A stretch of DNA of 64,000 nt, from positions 62,001-126,000 of the forward strand of contig DATBLQ010000002.1 in the NCBI GenBank assembly GCA_036555325.1, read 5' to 3'. The position numbers and the translations under genes are program-made. Under the pieces are notes generated by a model. That model did no database searches, was not told the DNA's origin, and was given only the letters and a program-made list of their open reading frames with translations. Source of the DNA: DATBLQ01 sp036555325 (GTDB lineage Bacteria; Pseudomonadota; Alphaproteobacteria; Rhizobiales; Aestuariivirgaceae). Of this stretch, positions 1 through 7,380 are shown piece by piece (position 1 is the first letter of the stretch; each line of letters opens with the position of its first letter).

Positions 1-1
1 C

Positions 2-340
2 GGCGCGGGTCCCGTATCGAGTGATGATGGTAAGATTGTGCCCCCCAAGCGAGCCGAGATGAAACGCTCCATGGAAGCGCTCATCCACCACTTCAAGCTA
101 TACACCGAGGGCTACCGCGTCCCGCCTGGTGAAGTTTATGCTGCAGTCGAAGCGCCGAAAGGCGAGTTCGGTGTTTATCTTGTGTCCGACGGGACCAACA
201 AGCCCTATCGTTGCAAGTTGCGGGCGCCAAGCTTTGCTCATCTGCAAGCTATGGACTTCATGTGTCGCGGACATATGTTGGCCGACGTCTCGGCCGTCCT
301 AGGCTCCCTTGACATCGTTTTCGGCGAGATTGACCGATGA
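2..340 (+). CDS. nuoD: NADH-quinone oxidoreductase subunit D, 3' end
   Basis: This is the C-terminal part (about 112 residues) of the 49-kDa-type complex I subunit; the reading frame is open from the window edge, so the start lies outside. The tail is typical of NuoD: an MEALIHHFKLYTEG segment, then VPPGEVYAAVEAPKGEFGVYLVSDG, an RAPSFAHLQ motif and the terminal GSLDIVFGEIDR. NuoD lies in the peripheral arm and helps form the quinone-binding cavity with NuoB. Its stop overlaps the nuoE start in an ATGA, so the two are probably translationally coupled. Confidence 0.97.
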   Translation, partial: GAGPVSSDDGKIVPPKRAEMKRSMEALIHHFKLYTEGYRVPPGEVYAAVEAPKGEFGVYLVSDGTNKPYRCKLRAPSFAHLQAMDFMCRGHMLADVSAVLGSLDIVFGEIDR

Positions 341-1164
341 GCATGCGTCGCCTTCACTCGGTTCAGCCCGATAGTTTCAACTTCACCGCGGAGAATTTGC
401 GCTGGGCGAAGTCGTTGATGAAAAATTTTCCTCCGCGCAAACAAGCCTCCGCAGTCATTCCGGTATTGTGGCGAGCGCAGGAACAGAATGGCGGCTGGAT
501 CACACGCCCCGCAATGGAATATGTCGCGAAGCTTCTCGACATGAGCTTCATCCGTGTCTATGAGATCGCCACCTTTTATACGATGTTTCATCTGGCCCCC
601 GTCGGCAGGAAAGCCCACGTCCAGGTTTGCGGCACCACTCCCTGCATGCTGCGGGGGGCCGACGATCTGATCAACGTCTGCCGGCGTCGTATCCATAGTG
701 AATCCCACAAGCCTTCAACCGATGGAAATTTCTCGTGGGAGGAAGTGGAGTGCCTCGGCGCCTGTGTGAACGCTCCAATGGTGCAGATCGGGAAAGACAC
801 CTACGAAGATCTGACGCCGGAGATTTTCGAACGCATTCTTGATCGCTTGGCGAAGGGCGAGGAGATCAAGCCGGGACCGCAGAACGGCCGCCAACTCTCG
901 GCACCTCTTGGCAAACTCACCTCCCTGACCGATACCGCACTTTATTCCCGCGAGATTACGTTCAATCGAATTGAAGTTCCTCCACCCCGGCCTCCGGCGG
1001 CCAGGCCGGAACCTGAAAAGGCCAAGGAGGCAGAAAGCGCCACCAAACCCTCGGTCAGGTCGAGGGCAAAAAAAGCCGCTGAACGCCAGGAAAAGGACGA
1101 AGCCGCAAGCCGCTCGGACCGCTCGTCTCGAAGGAACCCGCCGCCGAAGAAGGATCCCGTCTGA
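337..1164 (+). CDS. nuoE: NADH-quinone oxidoreductase subunit E
   Basis: This is the 24-kDa subunit of the complex I NADH dehydrogenase module, carrying a [2Fe-2S] cluster (N1a). The four cluster cysteines are visible as C98, C103, C139 and C143 (CGTTPC and CLGAC contexts). The thioredoxin-like fold ends near residue 170. After that there is an extension of about 100 residues, rich in Lys, Arg, Glu and Pro, of low complexity and without a recognised domain; bacterial NuoE without it is about 160-180 residues. The start overlaps the nuoD stop by ATGA and the stop overlaps the nuoF ATG by one base. Confidence 0.96.
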   Translation: MSMRRLHSVQPDSFNFTAENLRWAKSLMKNFPPRKQASAVIPVLWRAQEQNGGWITRPAMEYVAKLLDMSFIRVYEIATFYTMFHLAPVGRKAHVQVCGTTPCMLRGADDLINVCRRRIHSESHKPSTDGNFSWEEVECLGACVNAPMVQIGKDTYEDLTPEIFERILDRLAKGEEIKPGPQNGRQLSAPLGKLTSLTDTALYSREITFNRIEVPPPRPPAARPEPEKAKEAESATKPSVRSRAKKAAERQEKDEAASRSDRSSRRNPPPKKDPV

Positions 1165-2471
1165 TGCTTTCCGACAAGGACCGCATCTTCACCAATATCT
1201 ATGGCATCCACGATCGCGGGCTGCCGGGCGCCCGTCAACGCGGATGCTGGGTGGACACGAAGAGCTTCATCGACCGCGGCCGCGACTGGCTTACCGGTGA
1301 GATAAAGGCCTCGGGCCTGCGCGGTCGCGGCGGCGCAGGATTTCCTACGGCTCTCAAGTGGTCCTTCATGCCGAAGCAGGTTGGTGACCGGCCTCACTAT
1401 CTCGTCGTCAATGCCGACGAATCCGAACCCGGAACCTGCAAGGATCGTGACATCATGCGCAATGAGCCGCATCTGCTCATTGAAGGATGTCTATTGGCTG
1501 GTGCCGCGATGGCAGCACATGTTTGCTACATCTATGTTCGCGGCGAATTCTTCCGCGAACAAGAGATACTGCAGGCGGCCGTCGATGAGGCTCTTGAGGC
1601 GCGCTTGATCGGCAAGGACAATGTTCACGGTTGGGATTTCGATATTTTTCTCCATCACGGCGCCGGCGCTTACATCTGTGGCGAGGAGACGGCCTTGCTG
1701 GAGAGCTTGGAGGGCAAGAAGGGTTTGCCGCGAATGAAGCCCCCATTCCCGGCCAACGTTGGTCTCTATGGAGCCCCCACGACGGTCAACAATGTCGAAT
1801 CCATTGCCGTTGTCGGCACGATCCTCCGCAGGGGGGCTGGTTGGTTTGCGGGCATCGGACGACCCAACAACACGGGCACGAAGCTCTTCTGCATCTCTGG
1901 CCACGTGAACAACCCGTGTAACGTCGAGGAAGAGATGGGAATTCCATTCCGCGAACTCATCGACAAGCATTGCGGTGGCATTCGCGGCGGGCCAGACAAC
2001 CTTCTTGCCGTTATTCCGGGCGGTTCCTCGGTGCCCCTCGTGCCTGCGCACCAGATCATGGACTGCCCGCTGGATTTCGATAGCCTGCGCGATCTGAAAT
2101 CGGGTCTTGGTACCGCAGCCGTTATCGTGATGGACAAATCCACCGACATCGTCCGGGCCATCTCCCGCATTGCCTATTTTTACAAGCATGAATCATGCGG
2201 CCAGTGTACGCCCTGTCGCGAAGGCACCGGGTGGATGTGGCGCGTGCTCGAACGCATGGCCGCGGGCAGGGCGCAGAAACGCGAAATCGATATGCTGCTT
2301 GATGTCTCATACCAGATCGAGGGCCACACAATCTGTGCTCTCGGCGATGCCGCAGCCTGGCCCGTGCAAGGTCTGATACGTCATTTCCGCAGCGAGATCG
2401 AACGTCGCATTGACCAATATTCTGCCAATCCCGACCCGCAGGGCGCCGTGAGGCGCATGGCCGCCGAATGA
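1164..2471 (+). CDS. nuoF: NADH-quinone oxidoreductase subunit F
   Basis: This is the 51-kDa subunit that binds NADH and FMN and carries the [4Fe-4S] cluster N3; it is the electron entry point of complex I. The glycine-rich nucleotide motif (GLRGRGGAGFPT) lies near residues 50-62, the FMN-region NADESEPGTCKDR motif follows at about 85, and the cluster cysteines sit in SCGQCTPCREG near residue 345 with a further Cys in HTICALGD near 390. The length of 435 residues is normal. It starts on the last base of the nuoE stop and is followed by a 21-base gap before nuoG. Confidence 0.98.
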   Translation: MLSDKDRIFTNIYGIHDRGLPGARQRGCWVDTKSFIDRGRDWLTGEIKASGLRGRGGAGFPTALKWSFMPKQVGDRPHYLVVNADESEPGTCKDRDIMRNEPHLLIEGCLLAGAAMAAHVCYIYVRGEFFREQEILQAAVDEALEARLIGKDNVHGWDFDIFLHHGAGAYICGEETALLESLEGKKGLPRMKPPFPANVGLYGAPTTVNNVESIAVVGTILRRGAGWFAGIGRPNNTGTKLFCISGHVNNPCNVEEEMGIPFRELIDKHCGGIRGGPDNLLAVIPGGSSVPLVPAHQIMDCPLDFDSLRDLKSGLGTAAVIVMDKSTDIVRAISRIAYFYKHESCGQCTPCREGTGWMWRVLERMAAGRAQKREIDMLLDVSYQIEGHTICALGDAAAWPVQGLIRHFRSEIERRIDQYSANPDPQGAVRRMAAE

Positions 2472-2492
2472 CTCCCCTTCTATGGACTAGCG

Positions 2493-4589
2493 ATGCCCAA
2501 GCTCAAAGTTGATGGAAAAGAGATCGAAGTAGCAAACGGGCTGACGTTGCTGCAGGCCTGCGAGCTTGCCGGGGCGGAGATTCCTCGCTTCTGTTTTCAT
2601 GAGCGCTTGTCGATCGCCGGCAATTGCCGCATGTGCCTCGTCGAAGTCAAAGACCTGCCAAAACCGCAGGCATCGTGCGCCATGTCGGTCAACGATCTTC
2701 GCCCGGGCCCAAATGGGCAGCTCCCGGAGGTGTTCACCCGAACCCGGACGGTGAAGAAGGCGCGCGAAGGTGTGATGGAGTTCCTGCTCATCAACCATCC
2801 GCTCGATTGTCCCATCTGTGATCAGGGTGGCGAATGCGACCTGCAGGACCAGGCGATGGCCTATGGTATCGACAAGAACCGCTTCGTGGAAAACAAGCGC
2901 GCGGTCGAGGACAAATACATCGGACCCCTCGTCAAGACTCAGATGAACCGATGCATCCATTGCACCCGATGTGTTCGCTTTGCGGCAGAGGTGGCGGGCG
3001 TCGAAGAACTGGGCGCCATCGGTCGGGGCGAGGATATGGAAATTACCACCTATCTCGAGCGGGCCATGACCTCTGAGCTGCAAGGCAATGTCATCGATCT
3101 GTGCCCGGTGGGTGCGCTCACTTCCAAGCCCTACGAGTTTAAAGCCCGTCCATGGGAGCTGCGCAAGACCGAATCGATCGACGTGATGGATGCATGCGGC
3201 GCAAATATCCGGGTTGATGTTCGTGACCGCGAAGTCATGCGCATCCTGCCGCGCGAAAACGGTGATGTGAACGAGGAGTGGATTTCCGACAAGACTCGCT
3301 TCGTTTGGGATGGTTTGAAGTCCCAGCGGCTCGATCGGCCCTATGTTCGGGAAGCCGGCAGGCTCAGGCCAGCCAGCTGGCAGGAAGCCTTTGCGCTGAT
3401 CACGGCTCGATTCACCTCCGCCGGTGCGGCAAACGCCGCCGCCCTGATCGGCGATCTAAATTCCGTTGAGGAAATCTATGCCTTGGCGCAATTGATGAAG
3501 AAGCTGGGCGTCACCAATATCGATTGTCGGCAGGAGGGTTCCCCCCTGGGGGAAGTTGGTGGTCGCGCCGCCTATATTTTCAACACGTCGATCTCGGGAA
3601 TCGAACAGGCGGACGCAGTCCTGCTCGTAGGCACCAATCCGCGCCTTGAGGCGCCCGTATTGAACACAAGGCTCCGAAAGATTTGGCGCACCCGCCTAGT
3701 TCCCTTTGGACTCATCGGCCAAAAGGCCGACCTGACCTACGAATACGCCTATCTCGGGGCGGGCCCTGAAACGCTGTCCGAATTGGCTTCGGGAAAGGGC
3801 GCATTCGCCGAAGTGCTGAAGAATGCCGCTCGCCCCCTCATCATCCTGGGCCAGGGCGCCATTGCGCGGCCAGATGGGGCCGCAATCTTGAGCCTTGCCG
3901 CTCAGACTGCTCTGAGCGCCGGCGCGGTCAAGGACGATTGGAACGGATTCAATGTTCTTCACACGGCTGCGAGTCGCGTCGGCGGTCTCGATGTCAAGGC
4001 CATTCCCGCACCCGGCGGCAAGGCGACGCGGCAGATTCTCGCCGCGGCAGCAAAGGGCGGGATCAAATTCGTGTATCTTCTCGGGGCTGATGAAATAAAC
4101 ATGCAAAGCCTCGGAAAGGCCTTCGTTGTCTATCAGGGAAGCCACGGCGATGCTGGTGCCCACCGTGCTGATGTTATCCTCCCCGGCGCAACCTACACGG
4201 AAAAGTTCGGCACCTATGTCAACACGGAAGGCCGCCCGCAAATCGCCAGACGGTCACTGTTTCCTCCAGGTGATGCGCGCGAGGATTGGGCGATCATCCG
4301 GGCGCTCTCCGAAACGCTTGGCGCAACGCTGCCGTTCAACAATTTGAGCGAACTTCACAGCGAGCTCTATAACTCGGCTCCGCACTTAAGGAACAAGGAT
4401 CGCCTTGCACCAGCCGATACATCGGGGCTTGACGAACTTGCACACCGGCCGGGAAAGTGGAACACGACCTCCTTTTCGAACCCCATCGGCGATTTTTACC
4501 TTACCAACCCGATTGCCCGGGCCTCGAGAACGATGGCGGAAATGAGCAAACTCCGTGCCCAGATGACCGCCCCTCAGGCGGCGGAGTAG
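2493..4589 (+). CDS. nuoG: NADH-quinone oxidoreductase subunit G
   Basis: This is the 75-kDa subunit of complex I, carrying a ferredoxin-like N-terminus and a molybdopterin-oxidoreductase-like C-terminal domain without molybdenum cofactor. The first 80 residues contain the [2Fe-2S] motif (CFHERLSIAGNCRMC). A His/Cys [4Fe-4S] motif follows (HPLDCPICDQGGECDLQD), then CIHCTRCVRF and a distal CPVGALT. At 698 residues it is the usual length for alphaproteobacteria, shorter than the E. coli protein. It sits in the operon between nuoF and nuoH. Confidence 0.97.
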   Translation: MPKLKVDGKEIEVANGLTLLQACELAGAEIPRFCFHERLSIAGNCRMCLVEVKDLPKPQASCAMSVNDLRPGPNGQLPEVFTRTRTVKKAREGVMEFLLINHPLDCPICDQGGECDLQDQAMAYGIDKNRFVENKRAVEDKYIGPLVKTQMNRCIHCTRCVRFAAEVAGVEELGAIGRGEDMEITTYLERAMTSELQGNVIDLCPVGALTSKPYEFKARPWELRKTESIDVMDACGANIRVDVRDREVMRILPRENGDVNEEWISDKTRFVWDGLKSQRLDRPYVREAGRLRPASWQEAFALITARFTSAGAANAAALIGDLNSVEEIYALAQLMKKLGVTNIDCRQEGSPLGEVGGRAAYIFNTSISGIEQADAVLLVGTNPRLEAPVLNTRLRKIWRTRLVPFGLIGQKADLTYEYAYLGAGPETLSELASGKGAFAEVLKNAARPLIILGQGAIARPDGAAILSLAAQTALSAGAVKDDWNGFNVLHTAASRVGGLDVKAIPAPGGKATRQILAAAAKGGIKFVYLLGADEINMQSLGKAFVVYQGSHGDAGAHRADVILPGATYTEKFGTYVNTEGRPQIARRSLFPPGDAREDWAIIRALSETLGATLPFNNLSELHSELYNSAPHLRNKDRLAPADTSGLDELAHRPGKWNTTSFSNPIGDFYLTNPIARASRTMAEMSKLRAQMTAPQAAE

Positions 4590-4597
4590 GGCATTCC

Positions 4598-5635
4598 ATG
4601 CTCGAGATCGTCACCACGATTGGCCTGATCCTGATCCAGAGCGTGGCGTTGCTCATATCGCTTCTGATCGTCATTGCCTACCTCCTGCTCGCTGACCGAA
4701 AGGTCTGGGCAGCGGTGCAAATGCGCCGCGGCCCCAATGTGGTTGGACCCTGGGGGCTGCTGCAATCCTTCGCCGATCTGCTGAAGTTTGTCTTCAAGGA
4801 GGTGGTGATACCCGATGGCGCCAACAAGGGGGTGTTTGTCATCGCCCCGCTTGTCACTTGCGTTCTGGCTCTCTCGGCATGGGCGGTGATACCGTTGAGT
4901 GACGGAGTGGTAATCGCCGATATCAATGTCGGTGTGCTTTATCTGTTCGCCATTTCATCGCTTGCCGTTTATGGCGTCATGATGGGCGGCTGGGCGTCCA
5001 ATTCAAAGTATCCGTTTCTTTCCGCGCTGCGTTCGGCTGCTCAAATGGTGTCCTATGAGGTTTCCATCGGTTTCGTGTTGATCACCGTTCTGCTGTGCGC
5101 GGGCTCCCTCAACCTGGCTGAGATTGTCAGAGCGCAGACCACTGGCCTCGCCGATTGGCTGGGAGTGCCGTGGCTGACGCTCCTCAACTGGTATTGGCTG
5201 CCGCTGCTTCCCATGTTCGTCATCTTCTTCGTCTCGGCTTTGGCGGAAACGAATCGACCGCCCTTCGATTTGGTTGAGGCCGAGTCGGAGTTGGTTGCCG
5301 GCTTCATGGTGGAATACTCCTCTACGCCCTTTTTGCTGTTCATGCTGGGGGAGTATATCGCGATCACCACCATGTGCGCCTTGACATCCATTCTCTTTCT
5401 CGGCGGCTGGCTCGCTCCCCTTAACGTTCCCCCGTTTACCTGGGTGCCGGGGATTATTTGGTTTCTCTTGAAGCTGTTCTTTGTGTTTTTCATGTTTGCG
5501 ATGGTCAAGGCCATTGTGCCGCGCTATCGCTACGACCAGCTCATGCGACTGGGATGGAAGGTGTTTCTGCCCTTTTCACTCTTATGGGTAGCTGTCACCG
5601 CCGGCGTGCTTGTAGCGTTCGGATGGGCGCCATGA
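4598..5635 (+). CDS. nuoH: NADH-quinone oxidoreductase subunit H
   Basis: NuoH is the membrane subunit that joins the peripheral and membrane arms of complex I and contributes to the quinone site. The start is set at the ATG at 4598, eight bases after the nuoG stop; an upstream in-frame ATG lies inside nuoG and gives a non-homologous N-terminus. The protein is 345 residues, strongly hydrophobic, with the family motifs RRGPNVVGPWGLLQ near residue 45 and AETNRPPFDLVEAESELVAG near 215. The stop overlaps the next small gene by ATGA. Confidence 0.97.
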   Translation: MLEIVTTIGLILIQSVALLISLLIVIAYLLLADRKVWAAVQMRRGPNVVGPWGLLQSFADLLKFVFKEVVIPDGANKGVFVIAPLVTCVLALSAWAVIPLSDGVVIADINVGVLYLFAISSLAVYGVMMGGWASNSKYPFLSALRSAAQMVSYEVSIGFVLITVLLCAGSLNLAEIVRAQTTGLADWLGVPWLTLLNWYWLPLLPMFVIFFVSALAETNRPPFDLVEAESELVAGFMVEYSSTPFLLFMLGEYIAITTMCALTSILFLGGWLAPLNVPPFTWVPGIIWFLLKLFFVFFMFAMVKAIVPRYRYDQLMRLGWKVFLPFSLLWVAVTAGVLVAFGWAP

Positions 5636-5910
5636 CATTGGCTCGCTTCATCTCAATCACTCCTGTTAGCTTCCTCGTGAGCATGGCTGCCATTGTCATT
5701 GGATTTTTAGAAGTGGTGTTCATTGACCGTTTGATCTATCCCCCGTTGCGACGGCGCCATGAACGCCACAAGGTCACCGGCACTCACGGCGCCAACCCGG
5801 CAGTGGTGATGCAGTTCATCAAGTTCCAGGGGTTGGTCGTGCTGCCGGTGCTCGGGTTTTTGTTTGGCGAGCATTTCTTTGGAAACTATGTGCGCGGCCT
5901 CATGGAATAA
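5632..5910 (+). CDS. Small membrane protein inside the nuo operon
   Basis: I do not recognise this 92-residue protein. The ATG at 5632 overlaps the nuoH stop (ATGA) and the stop is 21 bases before nuoI, so it sits as an ordinary cistron inside the complex I operon, where a standard 14-gene nuo cluster has nothing. Two hydrophobic segments are visible (about residues 8-30 and 66-86), separated by a basic, His/Arg-rich loop (PPLRRRHERHK). There is no cysteine cluster or known motif. A longer in-frame reading begins inside nuoH but lacks justification. It could be a supernumerary subunit, an assembly factor, or an unrelated coupled gene. Confidence 0.75.
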   Translation: MTLARFISITPVSFLVSMAAIVIGFLEVVFIDRLIYPPLRRRHERHKVTGTHGANPAVVMQFIKFQGLVVLPVLGFLFGEHFFGNYVRGLME

Positions 5911-5931
5911 CGGGAGGTAGGGAAAGAACGA

Positions 5932-6420
5932 ATGAGACTTGCACAAGCAGCGCGTTCGCTATTTCTGTGGGAATTCGTTTCCGCACTCGTGCTCGCACTG
6001 CGCTATTTCTTCTCTTCCAAGGCAACCCTGGACTATCCGTTTGAAAAAGGGCCGCTGTCGCCGAGATTCCGCGGCGAGCACGCGCTGCGCCGTTATCCGA
6101 ATGGAGAAGAACGTTGCATTGCTTGCAAACTTTGCGAAGCGATCTGCCCGGCGCAGGCAATCACCATCGAGGCCGGCCCCCGGCGCAGTGATGGTACGCG
6201 CCGCACCACGCGCTACGACATCGACATGGTCAAATGCATCTATTGCGGCTTGTGCCAGGAAGCCTGCCCGGTTGATGCCATCGTCGAAGGACCGAATTTC
6301 GAATTTGCCACCGAAACTCGCGAGGAGCTGCTCTACAACAAAGAAAAACTTCTCGCCAACGGTGATCGCTGGGAACGGGAAATCGCCCGCAACCTTGCGC
6401 TCGACGCGCCATATCGTTAG
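5932..6420 (+). CDS. nuoI: NADH-quinone oxidoreductase subunit I
   Basis: This is the 23-kDa (TYKY) subunit with two [4Fe-4S] clusters, N6a and N6b, that carry electrons towards cluster N2. Both ferredoxin motifs are complete: C62-x2-C65-x2-C68-x3-C72 and C102-x2-C105-x2-C108-x3-C112. The length of 162 residues is typical for alphaproteobacteria, and the N-terminal amphipathic region (ALRYFFSSKATLDYPFEKGPLSPRF) is the family hallmark. It is preceded by an A/G-rich stretch (GGGAAAGA) that can serve as ribosome binding site. Confidence 0.98.
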   Translation: MRLAQAARSLFLWEFVSALVLALRYFFSSKATLDYPFEKGPLSPRFRGEHALRRYPNGEERCIACKLCEAICPAQAITIEAGPRRSDGTRRTTRYDIDMVKCIYCGLCQEACPVDAIVEGPNFEFATETREELLYNKEKLLANGDRWEREIARNLALDAPYR

Positions 6421-6438
6421 CGGGCGGAGGACGAGCAA

Positions 6439-7053
6439 ATGATCGCCACAGCTTTCTTCTTCTACTTGTTCGCCGCCGTTGCCGTCGCATCAGCGATAAT
6501 GGTCATTACCTCGCGAAATCCCGTACACTCGGTACTCTATCTCATTCTGTGCTTTTTCAACGGTGCCGGATTGTTCATTCTGCTGGGCGCCGAATTTCTG
6601 GCAATGATCCTCGTCGTGGTCTATGTCGGCGCAGTGATGGTTTTGTTCCTCTTCGTCGTGATGATGCTGGATATAGACTATGCCGAACTGCGCCAGGGCA
6701 TGCTGAATTACCTCCCGGTCGGCGCAACCATCGGGTTCATTCTCCTGGTTGAGCTGATCTTGGCGCTCGGCGCTTGGGCCATATTGCCCAATGCCGGGAG
6801 CGTGGTGGCGGCTCCGGTTCCGCCTGTCGTCAAAGTCACCAATACCGAAGCGTTGGGCCAGATTATCTACACTAAGTACGTGTATTTCTTCCAGGCGGCA
6901 GGTGTCATTTTGCTGGTCGCAATGGTGGGTGCCATAGTTTTGACGCTTCGCCACAAGCCGGGCGTGAAACGCCAGGATATAGCTGCTCAGGTCGCGCGCC
7001 GTCCGGCGACCGCCATGGAAATTCGCAAGGTTGAACCGGGCCAGGGCATCTAG
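6439..7053 (+). CDS. nuoJ: NADH-quinone oxidoreductase subunit J
   Basis: NuoJ is a membrane-arm subunit of complex I (ND6 homologue). The 204-residue product has five hydrophobic helices; the characteristic NPVHSVLYLILCFFNGAGL and EFLAMILVVVYVGAVMVLFLFVVMML stretches are present in the first 80 residues. The C-terminus is soluble and basic. It follows nuoI after 18 bases and precedes nuoK after 12. Confidence 0.97.
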   Translation: MIATAFFFYLFAAVAVASAIMVITSRNPVHSVLYLILCFFNGAGLFILLGAEFLAMILVVVYVGAVMVLFLFVVMMLDIDYAELRQGMLNYLPVGATIGFILLVELILALGAWAILPNAGSVVAAPVPPVVKVTNTEALGQIIYTKYVYFFQAAGVILLVAMVGAIVLTLRHKPGVKRQDIAAQVARRPATAMEIRKVEPGQGI

Positions 7054-7065
7054 GGGAAAGAGCTA

Positions 7066-7374
7066 ATGACAATTGGTATTGCCCACTATCTCACCCTTGC
7101 CGCAATTTTGTTCACGATCGGCATCTTCGGGATTTTTCTCAATCGCAAGAACGTCATAATCATCTTGATGTCGATTGAGCTGATTTTGCTCGCCGTTAAC
7201 ATCAATCTTGTGAGCTTCTCTGCCTTTTTGGGCGATCTCGTCGGTCAGCTCTTTGCTCTTCTGGTACTGACGGTGGCGGCAGCCGAAGCAGCCATTGGTC
7301 TTGCCATTCTCGTTGTCTACTTCCGCAATCGCGGGTCTATTGCGGTTGAAGACATCAATCTCATGAGGGGTTGA
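7066..7374 (+). CDS. nuoK: NADH-quinone oxidoreductase subunit K
   Basis: NuoK is the small ND4L-like membrane subunit, with three transmembrane helices and two buried glutamates important for proton translocation. The 102-residue length is standard. The first glutamate is visible in IILMSIELILLAVN near residue 36, and the second in TVAAAEAAIGLAI near 72. It sits between nuoJ and nuoL with gaps of 12 and 6 bases. Confidence 0.97.
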   Translation: MTIGIAHYLTLAAILFTIGIFGIFLNRKNVIIILMSIELILLAVNINLVSFSAFLGDLVGQLFALLVLTVAAAEAAIGLAILVVYFRNRGSIAVEDINLMRG

Positions 7375-7380
7375 CGCATC

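Noticed and set aside
4457..4597. Longer NuoH start inside nuoG
   Set aside because: The extension is the out-of-frame translation of the nuoG 3' end; the ATG at 4598 gives the canonical N-terminus.
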